A DNA stretch of 57,498 nt, from IMG/VR virus record IMGVR_UViG_3300046524_000318, positions 1 through 57,498 of that record, one strand, 5' to 3'. The notes below the pieces were generated by a model, which worked only from the letters and a program-made list of their open reading frames with translations, did not search any database and was not told where the DNA came from. A program made the translations under genes and the position numbers. Shown here one piece after another: positions 40,750-48,441 of the stretch (its first letter is position 1; every line of letters starts with the position of its first letter). The stretch comes from a virus.

Positions 40750-41160
40750 ATGAAGATCGTAGGCCTGATTCTGCTCGGGATTGTTTGCCTGGTCAGCTAC
40801 CTGATCGGGAGCGGCACCAACGGCTTTGCAATGGTCGCAAGTATCGTTTTCTTTCCCAGCGCGATCGCGCTGTACTTCTACCCGACAATTTGCGCTGTTG
40901 GCGAACACCCCAAGGCCACGCCGATCTTCGCGCTAAACCTCCTCGCCGGCTGGACGTTTATCGGCTGGGTTGCGGCGTTCATTTGGGCACTCAACAAGCC
41001 CGCCATGCACACTCCCCGTCCGGTCGAGACCACAACTTACGCCGAGGATCTTGCTGCCGCTGCCGCGAACAAGGAATGCCCGTTCTGCGCGGAAACCATC
41101 AAGGCCGCCGCCAAGAAGTGCCGATACTGTGGCTCTGATTTGGAGCAACAGGCGGTGTAG
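40750..41160 (+). CDS. superinfection immunity protein with zinc ribbon
   Basis: 136 aa. Three hydrophobic segments (4-19, 26-44, 60-79) include the Imm_superinfect pattern [32 protein letters not shown]. In T4 Imm proteins this membrane domain blocks DNA entry of superinfecting phages. A C-terminal zinc ribbon ([19 protein letters not shown], about 110-128) is added. It is separated by a terminator from the Dam gene and followed by another, directly before the left operator, so it should be a stand-alone lysogenic unit. Confidence 0.85.
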   Translation: MKIVGLILLGIVCLVSYLIGSGTNGFAMVASIVFFPSAIALYFYPTICAVGEHPKATPIFALNLLAGWTFIGWVAAFIWALNKPAMHTPRPVETTTYAEDLAAAAANKECPFCAETIKAAAKKCRYCGSDLEQQAV

Positions 41161-41179
41161 ATAGCACGAGCTTCATCTG

Positions 41180-41204
41180 AAGCCCGCCATGTGCGGGTTT
41201 TTTT
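41180..41204 (+). terminator. intrinsic terminator before the left operator
   Basis: CCCGC-CATGT-GCGGG followed by seven T residues, 20 nt after the superinfection immunity stop codon. It isolates the lysogenic block from the PL operon. Confidence 0.88.
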
Positions 41205-41225
41205 ACGCCCGAAGAAATTATTATT

Positions 41226-41259
41226 AGCAGCGCTATTTACTTTTAATAGCAGCACTGCT
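41226..41259. promoter_or_regulatory. left operator, two CI sites
   Basis: AGCAGCGCTATT (41226-41237) and AGCAGCACTGCT (41248-41259) match the three sites beside cI. They overlap the candidate PL promoter, so CI would silence the rightward operon. Confidence 0.82.
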
Positions 41260-41264
41260 ACTTT
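41236..41264 (+). promoter_or_regulatory. PL-type promoter
   Basis: TTTACT (41236-41241), 17 bp, TACTTT (41259-41264). The second left operator site fills most of the spacer. It would drive the recombination-to-integrase operon on induction. Confidence 0.6.
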
Positions 41265-41309
41265 TATTCGCAAGCCAAGACAACAACGGCCCAGCAGCGA
41301 AAGCCGCGC

Positions 41310-41322
41310 CGCTCTTTAACAA
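41310..41322 (+). promoter_or_regulatory. boxA antitermination element in the PL leader
   Basis: CGCTCTTTAACAA matches the boxA consensus of rRNA leaders and lambda nut sites, about 40 nt after the expected PL start. It should recruit NusB/NusE for antitermination through this 16-kb operon. No N homologue is recognised. Confidence 0.75.
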
Positions 41323-41397
41323 CCAGCGCCATGAACGACTACCCGGCCAGTCCGGTTAGGTCACTCCCGGCTCCATCGGTGGGAGGTCAGTAAACCG

Positions 41398-41496
41398 ATG
41401 AACAAAACCGCACTTGCCTCTACCGGCGACCGGCGATCCGACAGGCTCGAAAGCCTGCCCACGCGCAGCCCACTGCGACGGCGGACGAGGTGTTGA
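41398..41496 (+). CDS. possible 32-aa arginine-rich leader peptide
   Basis: ATG 41398 with GGGAGG upstream (wide spacing). It encodes MNKTALASTGDRRSDRLESL and an Arg-rich end (SPLRRRTRC). Flanking inverted repeats CATCGGT/ACCGATG overlap the start. Could be a leader ORF or an N-like remnant, or chance. Confidence 0.3.
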   Translation: MNKTALASTGDRRSDRLESLPTRSPLRRRTRC

Positions 41497-41608
41497 CCGA
41501 ACTGAGTGAATGACCTGGTAAGCATGTGCGGAGAAACACGGAATTTTTCACTGATGCACCTGGTGACGGGTGCATTGGGAAAACAACCGATCAAGCACGG
41601 AGCATCAA

Positions 41609-42373
41609 ATGAGCGAACAAACACTTCAATCGCTGCTCGCCGAGCGCGTCACTGCTTTTGCAAACAGCGAAAAGCCAGTCGAAATCATCGACGAGCACGT
41701 CAAGAAGATGTTCACGAACGTGGTCGACAATTGCTTCGGCCGTTACGGCGACATGGGCAAGCAGGTTGAAGAGGCAATCAAGGCCGCACTGCCGGCCAAT
41801 TTGACCGAAATCTTTGAGCTGACTCGCTACAACGCAATGGTCGCTTCCGCGTTGAAGGAAAAGTGGGAAAACAGCGGCGTCGAAGCCGACATGGTGCGCC
41901 TGGCGCAGAAACAGATCGACGAAGTGCTGAACAAAGATGCAATGCCGGAAGTGATCAGCTTGCAGGCGCTGCTGGAGGCCTTCGTCGAAGACCATAAAGA
42001 GTCGGCAGCCGAAGAACATTGGGAAGCCCCAGACATCCGCTTCCAGCCATCCGACTACGGTGGCATGCACATCTACTTCGACAAGGAACCGAAGGATCAC
42101 GGGATTTCAACCTATTCCCGAAGCTCCGAGCGAAGCGAGTACATGCTCGGCAATGCGATCCACATCAGCTTCGACCGCTACGGGAAAGACCGAAACGAAG
42201 AAGGTCATGAAGTTGGCTCGGTGTACGCCGCCAAAATCGACAACGAGAAGATCAGCCAAACACTGAAATTCCGTTCTCCATTCGAAAAGATGGTCGCTGC
42301 ACTCTACTTCGGTAAATCCAAAATCATCGTCGACTGCGATGAGGATGAGTTCAGCTACGGCATCTACGACTGA
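41609..42373 (+). CDS. conserved phage protein, first main gene of the PL operon
   Basis: 254 aa from ATG 41609 (GGAG 6 nt upstream). An acidic helical protein with HVKKMFTNVVDNCFGRYGDMGKQVEEAIKAALP, and a C-terminal beta region with IYFDKEPKDHG and IDNEKISQTLKFRSPFEK. Similar proteins, as far as I recall, lie near recT in Pseudomonas phages. No enzymatic motif. Function unknown. Confidence 0.75.
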   Translation: MSEQTLQSLLAERVTAFANSEKPVEIIDEHVKKMFTNVVDNCFGRYGDMGKQVEEAIKAALPANLTEIFELTRYNAMVASALKEKWENSGVEADMVRLAQKQIDEVLNKDAMPEVISLQALLEAFVEDHKESAAEEHWEAPDIRFQPSDYGGMHIYFDKEPKDHGISTYSRSSERSEYMLGNAIHISFDRYGKDRNEEGHEVGSVYAAKIDNEKISQTLKFRSPFEKMVAALYFGKSKIIVDCDEDEFSYGIYD

Positions 42374-42385
42374 ACAACCAGCGCC

Positions 42386-42546
42386 ACGACAGCCTTGTCG
42401 TTAACTGCCCGATCCTCTCTATGAGAGCGCATCGGGGTGTGATCTGAGGCTAAGACTCGGGCAGCGGATGTGCCAACCGGTCGCCAACAGGGCTACCCCT
42501 TCCGCCGAATGCCGGTTGAGCCCCGGCCAGATCACACCCCGATGCG
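42386..42546 (+). ncRNA. candidate structured RNA in the PL operon
   Basis: 42374-42837 has no convincing gene on either strand. It contains a perfect 19-bp inverted repeat (42428-42446 with 42528-42546) enclosing 81 nt. Inside is a 7-bp stem CAACCGG/CCGGTTG (42474-42480 with 42512-42518). Upstream, ACGACA-GCCT-TGTCGT (42386-42401) is a boxB-like hairpin. CCCGAT (42408-42413) could pair with the ATCGGG of the long stem's left arm, giving mutually exclusive folds. It could be an antitermination or switch RNA. No known class is matched, and no reverse transcriptase is nearby to make it a retron. Confidence 0.5.
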
Positions 42547-42837
42547 GACGAAACTGCGGCCTATAACCGCCCACCTGCATAAAGCAACACCAGAGACCGG
42601 CTAGCGCCCGCCAAGATGCCAACGGCGCGCATTGGAGGATGACCATCATGTGACAAGAAGCGATTCACCTGCGCGGCGCGGCAAGCCTGAAGGCCGGCGC
42701 CCATCACCCATACAGGCAGCGGACTGTAGGCCGTCGATGTCACCGCGCATCGGCCGAATGAGGTAGGCCACCCCCACGCACGTCGACAATTTGATGCTAG
42801 AAACCCAGGACGTCGCCAGTAGCGGTCCTGGGACAGA

Positions 42838-43176
42838 CTACTTGCTAGCTTTCGGCGCATAGCTCGGGCAGAAATGTTTTGCTGCCGACGGATCACCTGC
42901 GGCCTGCACTTGAACTGCCTTGATTTCATCCTGAAATGCCGGATTGGTATCAACTGCAAGAATCTCCTTCTTCAGATCTGCGTTTGCCGCTATATCTGGA
43001 AGGGAGAAGATGTTCTGCAGCGAGTAATTCATTCCGGGCTTTTGCTCTGCACACATGCGCCCCATAGCCACCATGGTTATAGCAATGTCGTGATCCTCGG
43101 TAGCCGCTTGGGCCTGCCCCAAATTACTGAGCGCGACCAAAGCAACTAGACAGACAGTCTTCGAAATTACACGCAT
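42838..43176 (-). CDS. small secreted protein, reversed in the PL arm
   Basis: 112 aa. A clear signal peptide (MRVISKTVCLVALVALSNLG, cleavage probably after AQA) and a mature periplasmic part with two Cys. It is transcribed against the surrounding operon, so it is likely expressed from its own promoter in the lysogen. The family is not recognised. Confidence 0.7.
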   Translation of the reverse strand: MRVISKTVCLVALVALSNLGQAQAATEDHDIAITMVAMGRMCAEQKPGMNYSLQNIFSLPDIAANADLKKEILAVDTNPAFQDEIKAVQVQAAGDPSAAKHFCPSYAPKASK

Positions 43177-43359
43177 GGGAATTCATCCTTAGAAGTTCTG
43201 CGCTTTATCGGCAGTGAAATCAAAAAATTCAACTCGCCACTTTGCAAATCGTTCGACACAACCCGAATGCACTCCCCTCCGCGCCCAACGGCAACCAGCG
43301 GAGCGTACGAGTGCATCCGAGTTTTGTTGGATCAACACCCCGCCACTCTGGAGACGACC

Positions 43360-43764
43360 ATGTCAGCTCTACGCAAGCCCATCCCGGAAGACGACTTTCT
43401 CGATACGGAGGCAGGTCAAGAATGGCTGACCGAGTCGGTCGACGATCTGCTTCATCGGCGCCACGTAGAGGCGCCAAATCCGGTAGGTCGAAGCAAAGTC
43501 CTGGTCAACGCCGATCACCTTCCGGAGGCGCTGGCGGATCACATGGCCGCGAACCCAGATCCAGATCGGTACATTGAGAAAATTTTAATCGAGCTGATCA
43601 GGCGCGCCGATAGTGGAATTCTGCACACCTGGGCCATCGAAGCCGTCGGCGGTGATCCGCAAATTATCCGCTCACTCGCCGGCGACCTGGTGGCGGTGCA
43701 CGCCAACCAATACCGCGACGCCAAACGCGAAAGCGATCGCGTCGAGCGGGAGTGCGGGTTTTGA
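43360..43764 (+). CDS. hypothetical phage protein
   Basis: 134 aa from ATG 43360 (GGAG 6 nt upstream; the in-frame ATG at 43267 lacks one). It has PEDDFLDTEAGQEWLTESVDDLLHRRHV and YIEKILIELIRRADSG. Acidic and helical. First of four overlapping small genes leading to recT. Confidence 0.7.
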   Translation: MSALRKPIPEDDFLDTEAGQEWLTESVDDLLHRRHVEAPNPVGRSKVLVNADHLPEALADHMAANPDPDRYIEKILIELIRRADSGILHTWAIEAVGGDPQIIRSLAGDLVAVHANQYRDAKRESDRVERECGF

Positions 43765-43952
43765 GCCCTCACATCCTGATCGATCAAGCTCTTGATGGTG
43801 TATCGGCGCCCGCCGGCGAAGAAGACATCAGTCTGCTGGTTCAGGCGTTGATCACCCGTCTCTTCACCGACGGCGCGATCACCACCGACGAGTTCAACCA
43901 CTACTGCAAACGCCTGCGTGACACCTGTCAGCGGCGCAAGGAGGACGCATGA
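43752..43952 (+). CDS. small hypothetical protein
   Basis: 66 aa from GTG 43752 (TTG 43761 also possible), overlapping the previous gene. The helical sequence has ISLLVQALITRLFTDGAITTDEFNHYCKRL. Coupled by ATGA to the next gene. Function unknown. Confidence 0.6.
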   Translation: MRVLSPHILIDQALDGVSAPAGEEDISLLVQALITRLFTDGAITTDEFNHYCKRLRDTCQRRKEDA

Positions 43953-44143
43953 GTACGGCACCGGTTAAATCACTCCTCGACGAACAGCTCGAAGACATCG
44001 AACACAAGATCGCCCTCCTCGGTTTCGGCCTTCCCTTTAATGAGGTGATCGGCCGCAAGCGCGAGGACTTGGTCGCCAATCTGCCGCAGCGTCTGGCGCC
44101 TTCCATGAAGGGTAAGCGCATCGCCGTGAGAGTTCGGCCGTGA
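43949..44143 (+). CDS. small hypothetical protein
   Basis: 64 aa, ATG overlapping the previous stop. It has LLDEQLEDIEHKIALLGFGLPFNEVIGRKRE and a basic C-terminus. Function unknown. Retained because of tight coupling and codon usage like its neighbours. Confidence 0.55.
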   Translation: MSTAPVKSLLDEQLEDIEHKIALLGFGLPFNEVIGRKREDLVANLPQRLAPSMKGKRIAVRVRP

Positions 44144-44256
44144 CCGGTCGCCAGCTTGCTCGCCGCATTCTGATTCGCCGCGGATCGTTTTCTGCCATCG
44201 GCGTTTTCACCTTCCTGATGCTTCTCAGCGCCCTCGCCGACCACATCACTCAGTAA
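44140..44256 (+). CDS. possible 38-aa membrane peptide
   Basis: GTG 44140 overlaps the previous stop (GTGA). It encodes a basic N-terminus (MTGRQLARRILIRRG) and one hydrophobic segment (FSAIGVFTFLMLLSALA). Short, but coupled and in register with the operon. Confidence 0.45.
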   Translation: MTGRQLARRILIRRGSFSAIGVFTFLMLLSALADHITQ

Positions 44257-44299
44257 GCAACGCATTCAATCGCTGCGCATAGCGCGGCAAGGAACAATC

Positions 44300-45187
44300 A
44301 TGTCCGCTCAAAGTGTGACGCCAGTGGCGCACGACCGAAACCTCCACGTTCTTCCGCACGCCGCAACCAGCACCAGTTCTCTGGTATTGGACGGCGACAG
44401 CCTAGACAAAATGATGCGTCTGGCCGAAGTCATGGCCACCGGCAGAGCCACACTTCCGAAGCATTTCAACGGCAACCCGGCGGATTGTCTGGCGGTCGTC
44501 ATGCAATCGATGCAGTGGAAGATGAACCCGTTCGCCGTGGCGCAGAAAACGCACTTGGTGAACGGAGTATTGGGATACGAGGCACAGCTGGTGAACGCCG
44601 TGATCACCACCTGCGCACCGGTGCTGGATCGCCTTCACTACGAGTGGTACGGCGCGTGGGAAAAGGTGATTGGCAAATTCACCATTAAGAACGGCGATAA
44701 AGGCGAGTACCGCGTCCCGGGCTGGAAGCTCGAGGATGAGCAAGGGTTAGGCGTGAAGGTCTGGGCGACCTTCCGCGGCGAAGACGAGCCGCGCGTCCTT
44801 GAGCTGCTGCTGGCCCAGGCTCGCACCCGAAACAGCACGCTCTGGGCGGATGATCCTCGCCAGCAGTTGGCGTACCTCGCCACCAAGCGCTGGTCGCGCC
44901 TCTATTGCCCTGACGTGATCCTCGGTGTGTATAGCCCGGATGAGCTGGAAGAAACCACACCAACCATTCGCGACGTGTCACCGGCGCGCGGCGCAGCACC
45001 GTCAGAACTCCCGCCCTACCCCGACGAAAAGCTCACAGAGAACTTGCCCAAATGGCAAATCGCTGTCGACGCCGGCCGCTCCGCCCCTGATCACCTGATC
45101 GCAACTGTCAGCAGCAAATTCACCCTGAGCGAAGAGCAGATCGCCAAGATCAAAGCACTCGCGCCAATTGAAGGAGACCAAGAATGA
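44300..45187 (+). CDS. recT: RecT single-strand annealing protein
   Basis: 295 aa. The core MATGRATLPKHFNGNPADCLAVVMQSMQWKMNPFAVAQKTH, then LGYEAQLVNAVI and LAYLATKRWSRLYCPDVILGVYSPDE, is the RecT/Bet-like family. It anneals strands for phage recombination together with the exonuclease gene that it overlaps by 4 nt. Confidence 0.93.
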   Translation: MSAQSVTPVAHDRNLHVLPHAATSTSSLVLDGDSLDKMMRLAEVMATGRATLPKHFNGNPADCLAVVMQSMQWKMNPFAVAQKTHLVNGVLGYEAQLVNAVITTCAPVLDRLHYEWYGAWEKVIGKFTIKNGDKGEYRVPGWKLEDEQGLGVKVWATFRGEDEPRVLELLLAQARTRNSTLWADDPRQQLAYLATKRWSRLYCPDVILGVYSPDELEETTPTIRDVSPARGAAPSELPPYPDEKLTENLPKWQIAVDAGRSAPDHLIATVSSKFTLSEEQIAKIKALAPIEGDQE

Positions 45188-46812
45188 AAATCCACAATGT
45201 CGCTCAGGGTTCCGAAGCCTGGCATGCGCTTCGCGCCAACTACTTCACTGCTTCAGAAGCGCCGGCGATGATGGGCGCCTCGAAGCAGATGAAACGCACC
45301 GAACTGCTGCACGCAAAAAAGACAGGCCTCGATCGAGACGTGTCGTGGTGGGTGCAGAAAAACCTCTTCGACAAAGGGCACGAAGCGGAGGCACTTGCTC
45401 GGCCGATTCTCGAAGGCCGAATCGGAGAAGATCTGTTCCCCGTCGTCGGCACCGAAGGTGACCTGCTCGCATCCCTCGACGGCTGCACAATCCTCGGAGA
45501 CGTGCTGTTCGAACAAAAAATGTGGAACGAGCAACTTGCTGCCGACGTTCGCGCCAGCAACCTCGATGCGCACTACTACTGGCAGCTCGAACAACAGCTG
45601 CTGGTGAGCGGCGCCGAGAAGGTGATCTTCGTCTGCTCCGATGGCACTGAAGAAAACTTCGTTTCGATGGAATACACACCGGTACCGGGCCGAGCCGCGA
45701 CACTCGTAGCAGGCTGGAAGCAGTTCCAAGCCGACCTTCTGGACTTCACTCCCGCCGAGGTGGTGCCGGAGGCCGTCGGCAAAACGCCGGAATCCTTGCC
45801 AGCGCTGCGTATCGAAGTGACCGGCATGGTCACCGCCAGCAACCTAGAGCAATTCAAAGCTCACTCCCTCGCTGTTTTCGGCTCGATCAACACCGAGCTG
45901 CAAACGGATCAGCACTTCGCCGACGCCGAAAAAGCGGTCAAATGGTGCGGCGATGTCGAGGAGCGTCTGGAAGCTGCCAAGCAACACTCGCTGAGCCAAA
46001 CCGAAAGCATCGACGCACTGTTCAAGACGATCGATGACATCGCGGCGGAGGCACGGCGCAAGCGCCTAGAGCTGAACAGTTTGGTAAAAGCCCGCAAGCT
46101 CAGCATCCGTGAAGACATCGTCATGGATGCGGCCAAGGCACTGCAGGCCCACATTGACCAGATCAACGCTTCACTGGGCGGCAAAGCGCGTATGCCGGCG
46201 GTGCCTGCAGATTTCGCTGGAGCCATCAAAGGCAAAAAAACGATCAGCAGCCTGCGCGACTCTGCCGATTCCGAGCTGGCCCGGGCAAAGATTGCCGCCA
46301 GCCAAATCGGCGACAGCATCCGGAGCAACTTGGCCAGCCTAGACGAGCTCGCCGCCGACTGCATGTTCCTCTTTAATGATGTGCAGCAATTGGTGATGAA
46401 GGCGAACGAAGACCTGATCGCGCTGATCAAGGTGCGGATCTCAGAACATCAGAAGGCAGAGGAGCAGAAAGCCGAAGCGCAGCGCGAACAGATCCGACAA
46501 CAGGAGCTGCAACGGATTGAAGCTGAGGCGAAAGCCAAGGTCCCTGTTGAGCCTGCACAAGTCACCAGTCCGGCACCGGTGAAAGCCGCTGCGCCGGTTC
46601 AGTCTGCATCCAAGCCAGCGACCACAACCACGGCGCCGGTGAACCTGCAAGCTGAGGTGTTCGATCTGGAAGCGCTGATCCATGCCGTCGCTGGTGGCCA
46701 TGCCCCGATTTCGGTTCTGACCGTGGACTGGGAGAAGCTCGACGCAATGGTCGCGGCCCAAGGCGACAAGTTCAGAATGGCCGGCGTGAGGCTGGTGAAG
46801 GTAGCAGCGTGA
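45184..46812 (+). CDS. YqaJ exonuclease fused to a DUF1351-like coiled-coil domain
   Basis: 542 aa. Residues 1-190 are a YqaJ-type PD-(D/E)xK exonuclease (QGSEAWHALRANYFTASEAPAMMG, KGHEAEALARPILEG, LASLDGC...FEQKM...YYWQLEQQLLVSG). Residues about 225-430 are a long helical region resembling DUF1351, which in many phages is a separate gene beside RecT. A Pro/Ala-rich linker and a 50-residue C-terminal domain follow. It resects DNA ends for RecT. The fusion is longer than single-domain YqaJ proteins. Confidence 0.88.
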   Translation: MKIHNVAQGSEAWHALRANYFTASEAPAMMGASKQMKRTELLHAKKTGLDRDVSWWVQKNLFDKGHEAEALARPILEGRIGEDLFPVVGTEGDLLASLDGCTILGDVLFEQKMWNEQLAADVRASNLDAHYYWQLEQQLLVSGAEKVIFVCSDGTEENFVSMEYTPVPGRAATLVAGWKQFQADLLDFTPAEVVPEAVGKTPESLPALRIEVTGMVTASNLEQFKAHSLAVFGSINTELQTDQHFADAEKAVKWCGDVEERLEAAKQHSLSQTESIDALFKTIDDIAAEARRKRLELNSLVKARKLSIREDIVMDAAKALQAHIDQINASLGGKARMPAVPADFAGAIKGKKTISSLRDSADSELARAKIAASQIGDSIRSNLASLDELAADCMFLFNDVQQLVMKANEDLIALIKVRISEHQKAEEQKAEAQREQIRQQELQRIEAEAKAKVPVEPAQVTSPAPVKAAAPVQSASKPATTTTAPVNLQAEVFDLEALIHAVAGGHAPISVLTVDWEKLDAMVAAQGDKFRMAGVRLVKVAA

Positions 46813-46893
46813 GACGAAACATCAACCGGGCGGCCACACGCCGCCGACAGACCTGGCTGGACTTGTCGGCCAGCGGAATTGAAGAGGTGGGCC

Positions 46894-47208
46894 ATGGCCA
46901 AGAGCAACGCGGAACGGTCAGAGAAAGCCGCGGTGAAGAGGAAGAGCCGCGGCGAAGTAGAGGTTCGGTTCCACACTCTGCCCGCTACACGCCAAGCACT
47001 TGCTGAGCTGATGGCGTGGAGCGGCATCGAGGAACAGGGCGAGGCGATCACGCTGATGATTCACCACCTGCACGGCCTTGGACCGGGCGGCGCTCTTCCA
47101 CTGCTTGAGCCGCCGCCGCGACACAAATACGTGATACCCGAAAACGTGTCGCAGAGATTGAAACTCGCCCATGACCGTGAAGCACTTCGTATTTGTAACG
47201 ACGGGTAG
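46894..47208 (+). CDS. small conserved phage protein, possible DNA-binding
   Basis: 104 aa from ATG 46894 (GAGG 6 nt upstream). MAKSNAERSEKAAVKRK is a basic lead, then EVEVRFHTLPATRQALAELMAWSGIEEQGEAITLMIHHLHGLG resembles ribbon-helix-helix-type proteins common in Pseudomonas phages. Related in pattern to the frameshifted gene at 48119. Confidence 0.72.
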   Translation: MAKSNAERSEKAAVKRKSRGEVEVRFHTLPATRQALAELMAWSGIEEQGEAITLMIHHLHGLGPGGALPLLEPPPRHKYVIPENVSQRLKLAHDREALRICNDG

Positions 47209-47778
47209 CTACCAAGTACAGATTAGCTCTGCTGTACCTTGCGGAATGGAAACCTCGGCCCTCGATTTTACCGGCCAGAACAGACGGTATTCAGCTTGCC
47301 ATTCATCAAGATTTGACTTGAGGAAATGGTTACGTTGATGCCCTGACGTGTAACGGCAAGGACCGGCTTTTGACTCAACTCCAAGCTGCTCATCAAGATC
47401 TTCTTTCAAGCGCTTTATGTCTATTATTTTTACGCAAGATTTCTTCTTCATTTTCCGCGCAACTGTCCGAGTTAGACGGTAGCTAAAGGAAAGTATGAGG
47501 CCGTCGTCTTCAAAGTAATAGGCATCCCGAACATCCGGAATTCTCACTCCTTCTACTACCACGTTTTGCAAAGTCAGGCCGTAAGCATTGCCGACCTGAA
47601 CGCCTGGACCAAGATTCTTCAAATCGAATTCTGATTTATGAATTAGGTTCTCGTCAGGAGTATAAATCCCACTCCGATCTGTGCTCTTGTAATAGCTAGC
47701 CGGATTGATTGGAGCTACACCGCCATTTATCCATGTATTCGCATACGAATGTTCGTTTAGATATAGATACAGACTCAT
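47209..47778 (-). CDS. unidentified moron, reversed in the PL arm
   Basis: 189 aa. The N-terminus MSLYLYLNEHSYANTWINGG precedes VAPINPASYYKSTDRSGIYTPDENLIHKS, a pattern seen, as far as I recall, in scattered uncharacterised proteins of mobile elements. The region around residue 105 is basic (ARKMKKKSCVKI). The stop abuts the stop of the preceding gene tail to tail. The DNA is AT-richer than the operon. The function is unknown. Confidence 0.65.
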   Translation of the reverse strand: MSLYLYLNEHSYANTWINGGVAPINPASYYKSTDRSGIYTPDENLIHKSEFDLKNLGPGVQVGNAYGLTLQNVVVEGVRIPDVRDAYYFEDDGLILSFSYRLTRTVARKMKKKSCVKIIDIKRLKEDLDEQLGVESKAGPCRYTSGHQRNHFLKSNLDEWQAEYRLFWPVKSRAEVSIPQGTAELICTW

Positions 47779-47848
47779 TCAGCCCCCTCCCTGTCAGCCC
47801 AAATGCCGGGCCGAACACAAATACCGCAACGGTCGGATATACCCCAGC

Positions 47849-48037
47849 TCAGACGAAATTCGGCGGCTCAACGACTCGATGCGCCGACTCCATGTAGCTG
47901 GCCAGGTCGATCACCTCCCGAAGGAACACGACCACCTCCAGCTTCACTGCGTCGTCGGGCAGCCCTATCCGTTTCAGCATTGCTTTAGCGTCTTCTTCGA
48001 TAGCCGCTAGCGCATCTACATCGCTCTGCAACCTCAT
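47849..48037 (-). CDS. small hypothetical protein
   Basis: 62 aa from ATG 48037, which has an excellent AGGAGG 5 nt upstream. The helical sequence has DVDALAAIEEDAKAMLKRIGLPDDAVKLEVVVF. Reversed relative to the operon, like its neighbour. Function unknown. Confidence 0.6.
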   Translation of the reverse strand: MRLQSDVDALAAIEEDAKAMLKRIGLPDDAVKLEVVVFLREVIDLASYMESAHRVVEPPNFV

Positions 48038-48118
48038 GTCGGCCTCCTGCCTATTTGAGCTGAGTGATACATACACCAGTTATGGATTCTCTTGCCAGCG
48101 GAAATAAAAAGGTAGGCG

Positions 48119-48432
48119 ATGACTGAGCGCAATGCGCAATTGCTGAAGGACAAGCGCGCCAAGGAGAAGGCGTTGCTCGACAGGATCGGCGCCGAGAAGC
48201 GATCACTGATTATTTCGAAGGCGCTTACTGATGCACCTCAGATGCTGGGCGAACGCCACGGATTCGAGAATGGCAAGAAACGGTTTCGTCGTTCATTATC
48301 AATTTGGCTGCTGCTCCCGCCGAAGAGTCAGAAAATTTCGCGAGCATGTCGCGAGCTAAATTGATCGTTAAGACTAAATGGTGGCGGCAGCTTGAAAAAT
48401 TCGCCGCGACAAGTATTGAGCAAACTTTCTAG
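48119..48432 (+). pseudogene. frameshifted small DNA-binding-type gene
   Basis: The zero frame starts MTERNAQLLKDKRAKEKALL and reads like a phage ribbon-helix-helix-type protein up to GFEN (about 48268), then degenerates and stops at 48364. In the -1 frame from there the sequence continues naturally as QETVSSFIINLAAAPAEESE and ends at 48432. A single missing base near 48268-48275 explains this. There is no classical slippery heptamer, so mutation or sequencing error is likelier than programmed shifting. Confidence 0.65.
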
Positions 48433-48441
48433 TGAGAACAC

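Noticed and set aside
42428-42546. Retron msr-msd region
   Set aside because: The long inverted repeat looks like retron end pairing, but no reverse transcriptase gene exists in the window.
46809-47006. 65-aa plus-strand ORF after the exonuclease
   Set aside because: It overlaps most of the 46894-47208 gene, which has a good ribosome-binding site and a recognisable pattern. The ORF is Arg/Glu-rich shadow sequence.
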